64,000 nt of DNA from Pelagibacterium lentulum (GCF_003992625.1 NZ_RZMW01000041.1:117276-181275), one strand, 5' to 3'. Numbered from the stretch's first letter, positions 52,895-61,831 are shown. The notes: a model not told the origin generated them from the sequence alone. Translations and numbers: made by a program.

Positions 52895-53690
52895 GAGCTT
52901 TTTCACCCGCGCCATCATTGCCGGGCTTGGCGTTGCTGCGATCACCGGTCCGCTGGGTTGTTTCATCGTCTGGCGGCGGCTGGCCTATTTCGGCGACACC
53001 ATGGCCCATTCGGCCATTCTGGGGGTGGCGCTGGCTTTGTTCTTTTCGCTCTCGCCCATGGCCGGGGTCTTTGCCATTGCGGTGCTGGTCGCGATCATTC
53101 TCGTGTTTCTGCAAAAGCGCGGCTCGCTATCCTCCGATTCCCTGCTGGGGCTCCTGAGTCATTCCACGCTCGCGATCGGGCTGGTGCTGGTCTCGCTCAT
53201 GCCCCATGTGCGGATCGATCTCATGGGCCTGCTCTTTGGCGACATTCTCGCAGTTTCAGTTGCCGATCTGGCATTGATCTATGGAGGAGGGGCGGTTGTG
53301 CTTGGGGTTCTGGCATGGCTCTGGCGCCCGATGCTCGCGGGCACAGTCAGCGAAGACATTGCCCAGGCCGAAGGCTTTGCGCCAGAGCGCAACAAACTGG
53401 TCTTTATGGTACTTCTGGCCGCCCTTATCGCCATCGCCATGAAAATTCTCGGCGTATTGCTGATTACCGCCATGCTCATCATTCCGGCCACCGCCGCCCG
53501 GCGCATTGCCAATACACCCGAACAGATGGCGCTCTATGCGGCACTTGGCGGCATGGCGGCAGTGCTGTTGGGCTTGTGGGCATCGCTACATTTCGATACC
53601 CCTTCGGGACCTTCCATTGTGGTGGCCGCGTTGGGCGTTTTCGCCCTGACCTCGCTTGTGCCCCTTAATGGGTTGAGCGCAAAGGATTGA
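52887..53690 (+). CDS. znuB: Zinc ABC transporter permease
   Basis: A 267-residue permease of the ABC-3 family with about eight hydrophobic segments. FIVWRRLAYFGDTMAHSAILGVAL near residue 26 is the typical early motif, and KILGVLLITAMLIIPATAARR near residue 190 the conserved core. The ATG at 52887 was chosen for the normal family length and the AGGAG upstream; the longer open frame to 52632 is inside znuC in another frame. The next gene, zur, starts eight bases after it. Confidence 0.94.
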   Translation: MLESFFTRAIIAGLGVAAITGPLGCFIVWRRLAYFGDTMAHSAILGVALALFFSLSPMAGVFAIAVLVAIILVFLQKRGSLSSDSLLGLLSHSTLAIGLVLVSLMPHVRIDLMGLLFGDILAVSVADLALIYGGGAVVLGVLAWLWRPMLAGTVSEDIAQAEGFAPERNKLVFMVLLAALIAIAMKILGVLLITAMLIIPATAARRIANTPEQMALYAALGGMAAVLLGLWASLHFDTPSGPSIVVAALGVFALTSLVPLNGLSAKD

Positions 53691-53697
53691 TCGAGCC

Positions 53698-54114
53698 ATG
53701 AGTTCTGCAAGAGCGACTTCTGCAAGAGACCTGACCCGCAACCAGCATCTCGTCCTGGGCACGCTGGAAAAGGCCGAAAGCCCCTTGAGCGCCTATTCGA
53801 TCCTCGATCAATTGCGCGAGGAAGGGCTGCGCGCGCCGTTGCAGGTCTATCGCGCGCTCGACAAACTCCTGGAAATGGGGCTGGCACACCGGCTCGAAAG
53901 CCTTAATGCCTTTGTTGCCTGCGCGCACCCCCATTGCCACAAATCCGGGCTTATCGCCTTTGCCATTTGCGAAAGCTGCGGCCAGGTATCGGAATTTTCC
54001 GACGATGTGGTACGCCAGCGGCTCGATGATTGGGCCGCGCGTGAAGGCTTTGTGACCAAACGTACCACCATGGAAATCCGCGGCGCGTGCCGGGCCTGCG
54101 CCAGCGCAGCGTGA
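53698..54114 (+). CDS. zur: Zinc uptake regulator, Fur family
   Basis: A 138-residue Fur-family repressor. The N-terminal winged helix includes PLSAYSILDQLREEGLRAPLQVYRALDKLLEMGLAHRLES in its usual place (about residues 28-68, given as landmarks), followed by the regulatory histidine/cysteine region CAHPHCHKSG. Structural zinc cysteines are in CESCGQ near residue 92 and CRAC near residue 133. Location behind znuCB and three Zur boxes in the locus make Zur, rather than Fur or Mur, the clear choice. With zinc bound it would repress znuA, znuCB-zur and the GTPase gene. Confidence 0.95.
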   Translation: MSSARATSARDLTRNQHLVLGTLEKAESPLSAYSILDQLREEGLRAPLQVYRALDKLLEMGLAHRLESLNAFVACAHPHCHKSGLIAFAICESCGQVSEFSDDVVRQRLDDWAAREGFVTKRTTMEIRGACRACASAA

Positions 54115-54143
54115 AACGCACAGGCTGAGCCACCGGCCTCTGG

Positions 54144-54166
54144 ACCCCGGGGATAAATCCCGGGGT
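54144..54166. repeat. GC-rich inverted repeat downstream of zur
   Basis: ACCCCGGG and CCCGGGGT arms around a seven-base loop, starting 30 bases after the zur stop. No T-run follows, so it is probably a repeat element or a factor-dependent transcript end. It resembles the nearby CATTCCGG repeat in style but has a different sequence. Confidence 0.5.
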
Positions 54167-54210
54167 GACCTCGGTGGAAAGACGCAAAGAAACGGCACTC
54201 CACTTCAACA

Positions 54211-54243
54211 GTCATTCCGGGATTTCTTCCCGGAATCCAGACG
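54211..54243. repeat. CATTCCGG...CCGGAATCCAGA palindromic repeat, copy B
   Basis: ATTCCGGG and CCCGGAAT arms with a seven-base loop (54214-54236), preceded by GTC and followed by CCAGACGGC. It shares outer arms and tail with copies A (43500) and C (61665). It lies between the convergent zur and SIMPL-domain genes. Confidence 0.65.
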
Positions 54244-54272
54244 GCAACGCGCTCAAGCGTTTAGAAGTCCCT

Positions 54273-54998
54273 TTACTCCAGAAAATAGGTAATGGTGGTC
54301 ACGACCCGCACCTTTTTCTCGATTTGCTTTTCGGCCCGCTGGTCGGGAATATCGACCGCAGCAAGGATTTCAAAAACGCCCTGATTGGCCGTCTGGATGG
54401 TGCCAACATCGGCGCCCGCATCCTGCGCGAACTGGTCTGCGGCTTCACGCGCTCTCTGGGTCGCCTCGGCCAGCATTTCGGCCTTGAGGTCGTTGAGCGC
54501 AGCAAAAGTATAGGACGGCCCCGCATTATAGCTATCGGAGGAAAAGACAACGCCCAGCCGCAGCAATTCGCCGACATTGCGCGCAGCCTGGGCTATCGCG
54601 TCCACATCGCTTGATGTGAGCAAAAACTCTTCCGTCAGAACGAAACGTGCCAGATCGGGTGTATTGGCGGCATTGTAGCCTGCCATGCGATCCTCAACGA
54701 AAATATTCTGCACCCGCATATCGGCGTCGTCAAAACCCTGCCCGAGCAGGAATTGCCGCACCGCGCTGTCAGCGGTTTCAAGCTGGGCACGCGCATCTTC
54801 AAGCGTCGGGCCGGTGGCCACGAATTTGATCGGCCAGAACCCCTGATCGGCCATCACCGGCCGTTCGGATAGACCCTTGACCGTAACCGTGCGTAACGGC
54901 TGCCGGCTTTCGATCAGGGCCTGCCCAGCCAGCCAACCAGCGGCGCCAAGGCCCACGGCAATCAGTAATGCCGCCAGAATACGGGATAGAAATTGCAT
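54273..54998 (-). CDS. SIMPL-domain (DUF541) exported protein
   Basis: A 241-residue protein with an N-terminal hydrophobic helix, ILAALLIAVGLGAAGWLAG (about residues 6-24), acting as signal anchor or signal peptide, then a SIMPL/DUF541 domain. Landmarks are VKGLSERPVMADQGFWPIKF, a central FVLTEEFLLTSSDVDAIAQAARNVGELL, and ATQRAREAADQFAQDAG before the end. Members are periplasmic or outer-membrane proteins, some linked to oxidative stress or envelope function, without known activity. It is a single gene, convergent with zur. GGGGGAACC precedes the ATG. Confidence 0.85.
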   Translation of the reverse strand: MQFLSRILAALLIAVGLGAAGWLAGQALIESRQPLRTVTVKGLSERPVMADQGFWPIKFVATGPTLEDARAQLETADSAVRQFLLGQGFDDADMRVQNIFVEDRMAGYNAANTPDLARFVLTEEFLLTSSDVDAIAQAARNVGELLRLGVVFSSDSYNAGPSYTFAALNDLKAEMLAEATQRAREAADQFAQDAGADVGTIQTANQGVFEILAAVDIPDQRAEKQIEKKVRVVTTITYFLE

Positions 54999-55017
54999 GG
55001 GTTGGTTCCCCCAACAG

Positions 55018-55056
55018 AAAAAGCGCCCCCCGGCACAAGCCGACTGGGCGCTTTAA
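55018..55056 (-). terminator. Intrinsic terminator of the second peptide transporter operon
   Basis: On the minus strand AAAGCGCCC (from 55054) pairs with GGGCGCTTT (to 55020) and is followed by a T-run (TTTTT, 55018-55022 overlapping the stem end). A nine-base perfect stem with a 17-base loop about 35 bases after the stop of the fused ATPase gene. Confidence 0.85.
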
Positions 55057-55090
55057 TTGTGGTGGGTTTTGGGCGAAGTGCGAAGCGCGC

Positions 55091-56752
55091 TTATGCTACC
55101 TTGGCAATATCGGGCACGGCGTCGAGCAGCATCCGCGTATAGTCGGCTTTGGGCGCACTGAAAATCTCTTCAACAGGCCCGCTTTCGACCAGAACACCGT
55201 TGTGGAGCACGCCTACGGCATCTGCCATCTGGCGCACAACGGCAAGGTTATGGCTGATGAGCAAATAGGTCAGGCCGAACTCGTCCTGCAGTTGACTCAT
55301 CAATTCGAGCACCTGAGCCTGCACCGAAACGTCAAGCGCCGAGGTCGGCTCATCGCAAATGATGAATTCCGGCTCGCTCGAAAGCGCACGCGCAATGGCA
55401 ATCCGCTGACGCTGGCCGCCGGAAAACTCGTGCGGATATTTCCGCATGACCACTGGATCGAGCCGCACCCGATCAAGCAGGTACGCGACCTTTTCGGTGA
55501 TTTCCTTGTTGTTGCGGGCGATACCCAATTGCCGCATGGGTTCGGCGATGATGTCGCCCACCCGCCAGCGCGGATTAAGGCTCGCATAAGGGTCCTGGAA
55601 AATCATCTGGATTTTCGACCGCCGCTTGGCTGCCGCATCCTTGTCGTTCCAGATGTCGGTGCCCTCAAGCAGCACATTACCATCCGTTGGGCGCAAAAGG
55701 CCCACCATCATACGTGCGCAGGTGGATTTGCCCGACCCAGACTCCCCGACAAGCCCATAGGTCTTGCCCCGCTCGATCTGAAAGGAAACATCATTGACCG
55801 CATTGACGATCTTGCGATTGCGACCGGTTAGCCGCGAGAACAGGGAGGGGGAAAGGTCGAAAACCATGGAGAGGTTTTCGGCCCGGACAAGAGGCGCGTC
55901 GGTGACAGCCGCATCGCCCTCATCTCCGCGCGCGACCGCCGCAGCATAGCGCGGGTTCTGTTCCTTGATCGAAGGGATCGCATCGATCAATTTGATCGTA
56001 TAGGGCTCTTTTGGCCGGTGGATGATATCGCCAACCGTTCCGGTTTCAACGATTTCACCCTTGTTCATGACGATCATGCGATCAGCGGCTTCCGCGATCA
56101 CACCCATGTCGTGGGTAATCAGCATCACGGCAACGCCGCGTTCGGCGCACAGGCGCTTTAGCACCTTGATGATCTGGGCCTGAACCGAAACGTCGAGCGC
56201 CGAGGTGGGTTCGTCGGCAATCACGAGTTCAGGTTCTGCTGCCAGCGCGAGCGAGATCACCACGCGCTGACGCATGCCACCCGAAAACTGGTGCGGATAA
56301 GCGTCAATGCGATCTTCGGGCTTTGGAATGCCGGCATCGGCCAGGAGCTCGATAGCGCGAGCCCTGGCCTGCTTTTCGTTGAGCGGCAAATGGCGGCGAA
56401 TGGTTTCGATCAACTGCTCGCCAACGGTAAAAAGTGGGTTGAGCGAAGTCAGCGGGTCTTGCATGACCATGCCGATGCGTCGACCGCGGATCTTGCGCAG
56501 GCTTTCTTCGTCGAGCCCGTCGATCCGATCGCCGTTAAGAGTGATCGAGGTGGACGAGACTTCGCCCGGACGGTCGACCAGCCCCATAATGGCTGTGCCG
56601 GTCATGGATTTTCCGGCGCCCGATTCCCCCACCACGCCCAGCACTTCGCCGGGCATGATGTCAAAGGAGATCTTGTTTACAGCGGTGAAGTCACCACGTC
56701 GCAAGTGAAAGACAACGCTCAGGTCTTTTACAGAAAGTACAGGTTCGCTCAT
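55091..56752 (-). CDS. Fused dual ATP-binding protein of peptide-type ABC transporter (system 2)
   Basis: A 553-residue protein with two complete ATPase domains (DppD-like then DppF-like). Domain 1: Walker A GESGAGKSMTG near residue 40, signature FSGGMRQRVVISLAL. Domain 2: GESGSGKSTCARMM near residue 342, signature FSGGQRQRIAIARAL, Walker B FIICDEP. Each is followed by an oligopeptide-transporter C-terminal segment. Fusion of both ATPases is common in proteobacterial glutathione/peptide-type systems (GsiA-like). It overlaps the upstream permease stop by one base and ends the operon before a strong terminator. Confidence 0.94.
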   Translation of the reverse strand: MSEPVLSVKDLSVVFHLRRGDFTAVNKISFDIMPGEVLGVVGESGAGKSMTGTAIMGLVDRPGEVSSTSITLNGDRIDGLDEESLRKIRGRRIGMVMQDPLTSLNPLFTVGEQLIETIRRHLPLNEKQARARAIELLADAGIPKPEDRIDAYPHQFSGGMRQRVVISLALAAEPELVIADEPTSALDVSVQAQIIKVLKRLCAERGVAVMLITHDMGVIAEAADRMIVMNKGEIVETGTVGDIIHRPKEPYTIKLIDAIPSIKEQNPRYAAAVARGDEGDAAVTDAPLVRAENLSMVFDLSPSLFSRLTGRNRKIVNAVNDVSFQIERGKTYGLVGESGSGKSTCARMMVGLLRPTDGNVLLEGTDIWNDKDAAAKRRSKIQMIFQDPYASLNPRWRVGDIIAEPMRQLGIARNNKEITEKVAYLLDRVRLDPVVMRKYPHEFSGGQRQRIAIARALSSEPEFIICDEPTSALDVSVQAQVLELMSQLQDEFGLTYLLISHNLAVVRQMADAVGVLHNGVLVESGPVEEIFSAPKADYTRMLLDAVPDIAKVA

Positions 56753-57690
56753 CAGCGCAGCCTCGGATTCAATGCGTCACGCAACCAGTCGCCCAGAAGG
56801 TTGACCGACAGGGCCAGAAGGACGAGCGTGATGGCAGGGAAGAACAGGATCCACCATTCACCGGAGAACAGGAATTGCTGCCCGATGCGGATCAGGGTGC
56901 CCAGTGAAGGCCGGGTTGGCGGCACACCGACGCCCAGGAACGAAAGGGTCGCTTCGGCAATGATGGCCAGCGCCAGCCCGATGGTGCCGATCACCAGAAC
57001 CGGTCCCAGAACGTTGGGCAGGATATGGCGGATCAAAATGAAGATCGGCTTGACCCCGATGATGCGGGCGGCTGAAACGTAATCCTTTTGCCGCTCGACC
57101 ATGGTGCTGCCGCGCACGGTTCGGGCAAATTGCGCCCAGTCGGAAAGTCCGATGGCAAAGATCAGAACGAAGATCGCCATGTTCTCCTGTTGCGCCGGCG
57201 GGAGGATGCCGCGGGCTATACCAAAGATCAGAAGCGCGATCAGGATCGAGGGGAAAGAAAGCTGGATGTCGGCGATACGCATGATGACGGTATCGGTCAG
57301 CCCGCCGCGGAACCCGGCGATCAGCCCCAGAGAGACCCCCAGGATCATGGCAAACATCACCGCCGAAACACCCACGAGTAGCGAAACGCGCGAGCCATAG
57401 AGAATGGCCGAAAAGACGTCGCGACCCTGATGATCCGAACCGAAGATGAAGAACGCCCCCAACATGCTTTCGCTCATGGGCGGGGTGAACCCGTTCATGA
57501 GATTGAGCGTGCGCGGGCTGAACGGATCGTAAGGTGCAATCCAGGGCGCGAAAATTGCGGCAAGGACCAGGATCGCTGCAACGATCGAGGAAACGATCGC
57601 GACTGGTGACGTGCGGTAGGAGAAAAAGATGTCGGAATCGATGATCTTGGCGAAGCGGCCTTTGGGGGCCGACGGTGTAATATCGGTCAT
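56752..57690 (-). CDS. Peptide-type ABC transporter permease (DppC-like, system 2)
   Basis: A 312-residue permease of the DppC class, with a cytoplasmic N-terminal tail before the first helix (VAIVSSIVAAILVLAAIFAPWIA), the family motif GSDHQGRDVFSAILYGSRVSL near residue 91, and the EAA loop DYVSAARIIGVKPIFILIRHILPN near residue 205. AAGGGGCACTGACC places a ribosome binding site before the ATG. It is two bases downstream of the DppB-like gene and overlaps the ATPase gene by one base. Confidence 0.94.
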   Translation of the reverse strand: MTDITPSAPKGRFAKIIDSDIFFSYRTSPVAIVSSIVAAILVLAAIFAPWIAPYDPFSPRTLNLMNGFTPPMSESMLGAFFIFGSDHQGRDVFSAILYGSRVSLLVGVSAVMFAMILGVSLGLIAGFRGGLTDTVIMRIADIQLSFPSILIALLIFGIARGILPPAQQENMAIFVLIFAIGLSDWAQFARTVRGSTMVERQKDYVSAARIIGVKPIFILIRHILPNVLGPVLVIGTIGLALAIIAEATLSFLGVGVPPTRPSLGTLIRIGQQFLFSGEWWILFFPAITLVLLALSVNLLGDWLRDALNPRLR

Positions 57691-57692
57691 GG

Positions 57693-58676
57693 TCAGTGCC
57701 CCTTGGACGAGCCGCCAACCCGTAGACGGGGGTCAACGACGTAATAGAGAATGTCGACGATCAGATTGACGATCACGAACACGAAACCGACAAAGATCAG
57801 GTAGGCGGCCATAACCGGCACGTCGACCACCGCGACTGAGGAGAGGAACAGCGAACCAATGCCGGGCCACTGGAAAACCGTTTCGGTGATCAGTGCCCCG
57901 GTGATAATCGAGCCCAGTTGCAGGCCTGCAATGGTGATCACGGGAACCATGGTGTTCTTGAGCGCGTGCGAGAAGTTGATCGCCCGTTTTGAAAGCCCTC
58001 TGGCGCGGGCGAACTTGATATAATCCTGCCGCAGCACTTCAAGCATTTCCGCGCGCACGAGGCGCATGATCAGCGTCATCTGGAACAGTGAAAGCGTAAT
58101 CGCTGGCAGGATGAGCGAGCGCAGGCCCGTCTCCGTCAGAAAGCCGGTTCGCCACCAACCCAGATCCACGACCTGACCGCGCCCGAAGCTGGGAAGCCAC
58201 TGCAATTCGACGGCAAAGATGTAAATGAGTCCAATACCGATCAGGAAGGTCGGCAGCGACACGCCGATCAACGAGAAGGCCATGATACCGGCAGCAATAG
58301 GGCTCTTGCGGTTCAGCGCGGTGAAAACACCGGCAACGATGCCCACGATCAGCGCGATTGTCGCCGAGGTCAGGGCCAGTTCGATCGTTGCGGGCAGGCG
58401 CGACATAATCAGATCGGCCACAGGGGTCTGCAGGCGATAGGAAATGCCGAAATTGCCCTGCAATGCGTTCATTATGAAGCGGAAGAACTGCACATAGAAC
58501 GGATCGTTGAGCCCGAGGCGCTCACGCAGGAGTTCCTGATCGGCGATGGTTGCCTCCTGGGAAACCATCGAAGCGACCGGGTCGCCGACATATCGGAACA
58601 TGATGAAAGAGATCAAAGCGACGGCGAGCATCACAATAATGGATTGCCCGAGTCGTTTGAAAATGAAGGCCAGCAT
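57693..58676 (-). CDS. Peptide-type ABC transporter permease (DppB-like, system 2)
   Basis: A 327-residue permease from the ATG at 58676, nine bases after GGAG; a TTG six codons earlier is inferior. MLAFIFKRLGQSIIVMLAVALISF is the first transmembrane helix. GDPVASMVSQEATIADQELLRERLGLNDPF follows in the periplasmic loop region, and the EAA loop DYIKFARARGLSKRAINFSHALKN lies near residue 222. It shares the operon with DppC-like and ATPase genes; the binding-protein gene upstream is separated by a strong hairpin. Confidence 0.93.
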   Translation of the reverse strand: MLAFIFKRLGQSIIVMLAVALISFIMFRYVGDPVASMVSQEATIADQELLRERLGLNDPFYVQFFRFIMNALQGNFGISYRLQTPVADLIMSRLPATIELALTSATIALIVGIVAGVFTALNRKSPIAAGIMAFSLIGVSLPTFLIGIGLIYIFAVELQWLPSFGRGQVVDLGWWRTGFLTETGLRSLILPAITLSLFQMTLIMRLVRAEMLEVLRQDYIKFARARGLSKRAINFSHALKNTMVPVITIAGLQLGSIITGALITETVFQWPGIGSLFLSSVAVVDVPVMAAYLIFVGFVFVIVNLIVDILYYVVDPRLRVGGSSKGH

Positions 58677-58825
58677 CGAAGTGGTCTCCGTCAACGCTTT
58701 TAGCAGATCAATGGGAAAGACTTGGGCCGTTGCCCAGCAGTCCCGGTGTGAAGGAAGTCTAGCGGAAATCCCGTCAGCGGCAACGTCCAGTAATTTGCGG
58801 ACGATCTTTCAAGGTGCCGGTTAAA

Positions 58826-58872
58826 CGAAGCGCCGCGCCACGACTTTTGAAAAGCTGTGGCGCGGCGCCTGT
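58826..58872 (-). terminator. Strong hairpin between binding-protein and permease genes (system 2)
   Basis: A 12-base perfect stem, GCGCCGCGCCAC (58830-58841) with GTGGCGCGGCGC (58857-58868), and a 15-base loop, 19 bases after the binding-protein stop. On the minus strand only a weak T-run follows, so it fits a partial terminator or a 3' stabiliser keeping the binding protein mRNA more abundant than the permease mRNA. Confidence 0.75.
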
Positions 58873-58886
58873 TGGGTTCCGATGGC

Positions 58887-60464
58887 CTAGTCGATAACGA
58901 CGTCGGTCATCCGGGGCTGGTTTTCAGGATGCACGGCGAGGGTCAAACCATCTTTCATTGCATAGGCGAGCGCCTGTACGTGAATGGTGAGGAACACGCG
59001 GTCTTCCTGAACCTGATCCCAGATTTCAGCAACAACGGCATCACGGGCTTCCAGATCGGTCATAGTGCCCAGAGACTGGATTTTTTCGTCCAGTTCAGGA
59101 TTGGAATAAAGGCCGATATTGTAGGTACCGTAATTGCCGTCCTTGGTGTGGACGAGGTCGTTGAAGATATAGGCTGAGTCAAAGGTCGGCACGCCCCAGC
59201 CAAGGAGATAGAAGTCGGTTTCGTTGTTGAGGATCAGCGGCGAGTGCTGAGCGACCGGACGGGAAGCCAGGGTTACATCGATACCGATCTGGCCGAGCAT
59301 ACCGACAACAGCCTGTGCGATCGCTTCGTCATTGACATAACGGTCGTTGGGGGTGTCCAGCGTCACCGAGAAGCCATCGCCATAGCCCGCTTCTTCCATG
59401 AGCTGTCGAGCGCGTTCGACATCGACTGCCGGACAGGCGTCAAGCTCTTCGGTCCAGCCTGCAACGAACGGAGGCATGTTCACGCAAGTGGGGATCGACT
59501 GACCGCGCATGACAACCTGCTGGATCGCGTTGCGGTCCACGACAAGCTCCATGGCTTCACGAACCAGCGGATTTGCGAAGGGGTTCTCGTCGGTGATGTT
59601 GGAGGACACCAGCGGCGCGTCATCCATCCGGTAGCCGAAATAGATGGTGCGGTTTTCAGGGCCGGTCTCCACCTTGATGCCCGGCGAGCCTGCAAGGCGC
59701 TCGATGTCCTGGACGGGAACGTCCTGTACCAGATCGACTTCGCCCGAAAGCAGGGCTGCAATACGGGTCGCGCTATCCGAGATCGGGGTATAGACGATTT
59801 CGGTTACAGCTGGTGCGTCGCCCCACCAGTTTTCGTTGACGGTCATGACCGAACGCACGTCGGGATCACGCTCAGTCAGGATGTAGGGGCCGGTGCCGTT
59901 GGTGTTGCGCACGGCGAAGTTTTCCTCGCCAGCGGCAAAATCCTGCACGCCGACCAGGTCGTTAGCTTCCGACCAGCCCTTGTCCATGATGAAGGTGTTG
60001 GTGACGTTGTTGGGATAGAGCGGCGAAGGGCCGGCCATCTGGAATTCGACAGTATAGTCGTCAACAGCGGTCACGCTCACAACGTCAGCATGAAGCTGGC
60101 GCATGTTGGAGTTGTCGGACTTCGCGCGCTCGATCGAGAACACGACGTCTTCGGCGGTGAACTCTTCACCGCCATGGAAAGTTACGCCTTCGCGCAGCTC
60201 GAAAACCCAAACGGTTTCATCGCCTTCCTTGACGTACCAGTCGGTCGCAAGGCGCGGCTGAAGGTTGCCTTCCACATCGCGGTCCAGAAGCGTCTCATAG
60301 ATGTGGTGATTGAAAGTGTGGGTCACGCCCTGGTTCTGCGAATGCGGATCGAGCGTAAGCGCGTCGGACTGGCGAGCCCAGCGCAGGGTTTCGGCGTTCG
60401 CAGCCGAAATCATCACCGATGAGGCGAGAAGGACCGCCACAATGCCGGTCAGTTTATTTGCCAT
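58887..60464 (-). CDS. Peptide-type ABC transporter substrate-binding protein (system 2)
   Basis: A family 5 binding protein of about 525 residues from the ATG at 60464, ten bases after AAGGGGA; the ATG three codons earlier would overlap that site. MANKLTGIVAVLLASSVMISAANAE is a Sec signal peptide. Family features are RWARQSDALTLDPHSQNQGVTHTFN, the signature FELREGVTFHGGEEFTAEDVVFS, and VMTVNENWWGD. The ligand is unknown: peptides, glutathione-like compounds or oligosaccharides are all possible. First gene of the operon. Confidence 0.9.
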   Translation of the reverse strand: MANKLTGIVAVLLASSVMISAANAETLRWARQSDALTLDPHSQNQGVTHTFNHHIYETLLDRDVEGNLQPRLATDWYVKEGDETVWVFELREGVTFHGGEEFTAEDVVFSIERAKSDNSNMRQLHADVVSVTAVDDYTVEFQMAGPSPLYPNNVTNTFIMDKGWSEANDLVGVQDFAAGEENFAVRNTNGTGPYILTERDPDVRSVMTVNENWWGDAPAVTEIVYTPISDSATRIAALLSGEVDLVQDVPVQDIERLAGSPGIKVETGPENRTIYFGYRMDDAPLVSSNITDENPFANPLVREAMELVVDRNAIQQVVMRGQSIPTCVNMPPFVAGWTEELDACPAVDVERARQLMEEAGYGDGFSVTLDTPNDRYVNDEAIAQAVVGMLGQIGIDVTLASRPVAQHSPLILNNETDFYLLGWGVPTFDSAYIFNDLVHTKDGNYGTYNIGLYSNPELDEKIQSLGTMTDLEARDAVVAEIWDQVQEDRVFLTIHVQALAYAMKDGLTLAVHPENQPRMTDVVID

Positions 60465-61124
60465 GAGTTTCATTCCCCTTGAAGCTTCTGCCGCCGTTTC
60501 CGGCAACAGGATAGGCGTATGTAAGAGTGCGCGAAATCCGGCGTCCGACATAAATCGAAGTCAAAAACCATGTTGGTCAGATGTCTCGACAATGCTGGCT
60601 CAGCGGTTTCACGCACTCTCTATTTTTATAATCTGCAGGGATTATCTTTTTGCATGATGATCCCTCCCTGCGACTTGGGGCCAACAGTGATTGCCTTCAC
60701 TGCGCGCCGAGACCGCAACAAAGCGTCTTTTGTTTGATCGCGCAATGGGTATCTGACGCCCCTTTACGTCAATACCGCTGACCTTTATTGATCAAAAGGT
60801 AAAATTTACTCGATTATTCAATGTCTAATGCCCGTAACCACGGGTACTTAAACCATAAATTTTCACCAAACTTTTTTTGATGGACGCTGCTCAAAGAGCA
60901 CGCATTGCCTCCCAAGCGTCCAAAATCGGAGCAATTTTGCGCAAACACCGGAGCAGAAGAGGGTGATTTTTCGAATCCCGCGCCGCTTTGCGTATGCTGG
61001 CGTGCGGTCATATCCACCCTTCGATTGCATACACTTTGCAATTGGCAGTTGAACGGGGCAAGCAGGGCCTTTATGACAGGTTCAACCTCACTTTTGTCAC
61101 AAATGGTCCCGTCGCAACGTGTCA
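60465..61124. other. Long non-coding stretch between binding-protein and Rrf2 genes
   Basis: About 660 bases without a convincing gene. The part near 60465-60700 should hold the promoter of the binding-protein operon: it contains ATAATC-n6-GATTAT at 60628-60645 beside A/T-rich sequence. The middle (60760-60880) is distinctly more A/T-rich than the window average, with short runs such as AAAATTTAC and a small inverted repeat CCCGTaaccACGGG near 60830. Small open frames here have no ribosome binding site or coding-like composition. I see no RNA gene, but a regulatory RNA or long leader cannot be excluded. Confidence 0.5.
60628..60645. promoter_or_regulatory. Inverted repeat upstream of the system 2 binding-protein gene
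   Basis: ATAATC and GATTAT arms with a six-base centre TGCAGG, about 165 bases before the binding-protein start. A possible operator; its regulator is unknown and only one copy was seen. Confidence 0.35.
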
Positions 61125-61568
61125 ATGATTTCGCAAAAGGCCCGATATGCCCTTCGCGCGCTGGTTTCTCTTACGCGCGTTGAATCTGGCCAGAGCCTAA
61201 TGATTTCCGAAATTGCCATCGAACAGGACATACCGAAAAAGTTTCTCGAACAGATCCTTTTGGAGCTCAAGCGCAACGGCATCGTCATGTCGCGGCGCGG
61301 AAAGACCGGAGGCTACCTGCTCTTGAAGGCTCCTGCCGATATCAGTTTCGGGGAAGTTCTGCGTATCATCGACGGACCGATTGCGCCGTTACCTTGCCTC
61401 TCCAAGATCGCCTATCGACGCTGCATCGATTGCAAGAGCGAGAAGGATTGCGAAATCCGGCACGTCTTTGCCAAGGTCACCGATGCCACACGCGCGGTAT
61501 TGGACAAGACCACGCTGGCGGATGCCGTCAGCGAAATCGATGCGGGCAAGCGCGCCGAAGCGATTTAG
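61125..61568 (+). CDS. Rrf2-family transcriptional regulator with four-cysteine cluster motif
   Basis: A 147-residue regulator from the ATG at 61125 (GTG at 61119 is an alternative). The N-terminal ISQKARYALRALVSL and the helix-turn-helix region DIPKKFLEQILLELKRNGIVMSRRGKTGGYLL match the Rrf2 family. Four cysteines lie in the C-terminal part with spacing C-x8-C-x2-C-x5-C (residues 91, 100, 103 and 109), a plausible iron-sulfur cluster or thiol-sensor site as in IscR, NsrR or CymR. Targets unknown: it stands alone between the long non-coding stretch and a repeat. Confidence 0.88.
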   Translation: MISQKARYALRALVSLTRVESGQSLMISEIAIEQDIPKKFLEQILLELKRNGIVMSRRGKTGGYLLLKAPADISFGEVLRIIDGPIAPLPCLSKIAYRRCIDCKSEKDCEIRHVFAKVTDATRAVLDKTTLADAVSEIDAGKRAEAI

Positions 61569-61664
61569 CGACTGCAGACGCTGGTGTTCCTTGCGTTGTG
61601 AAGCCCGGTAATGAATAGCGGGGTGACGGCGGTGTTTGGGTGATCCTCTGCAAAAAACTTCATT

Positions 61665-61783
61665 GTCATTCCGGCGTGCCCTTCGACCGCAGGTCTCAGG
61701 GCGTTCGTGCGCTGCTAAAGCTCCACCAGAGCTTTCGCTTCGGCTAAAGCCGAACCGCTTCTCACTCCCGGAATCCAGAACGC
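61665..61783. repeat. CATTCCGG...CCGGAATCCAGA palindromic repeat, long copy C
   Basis: The outer arms CATTCCGG (61667-61674) and CCGGAATCCAGA (61768-61779) match copies A and B, but about 90 bases lie between them. The inserted part contains its own hairpins, AAAGCTC-n5-GAGCTTT (61717-61735) and TTCGGCT-aa-AGCCGAA (61739-61754). It looks like an expanded or composite member of the family. It lies between the Rrf2 gene and the convergent nagA gene. Confidence 0.65.
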
Positions 61784-61831
61784 AAAAAGCACAAAGGCTG
61801 CAGCGATCCCACAGCCTTCCAGCTGCACCGG

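Noticed and set aside
60814-61125. 103-residue minus-strand open frame in the non-coding stretch
   Set aside because: No ribosome binding site, no recognisable pattern, and it runs into the Rrf2 promoter region. Treated as chance.
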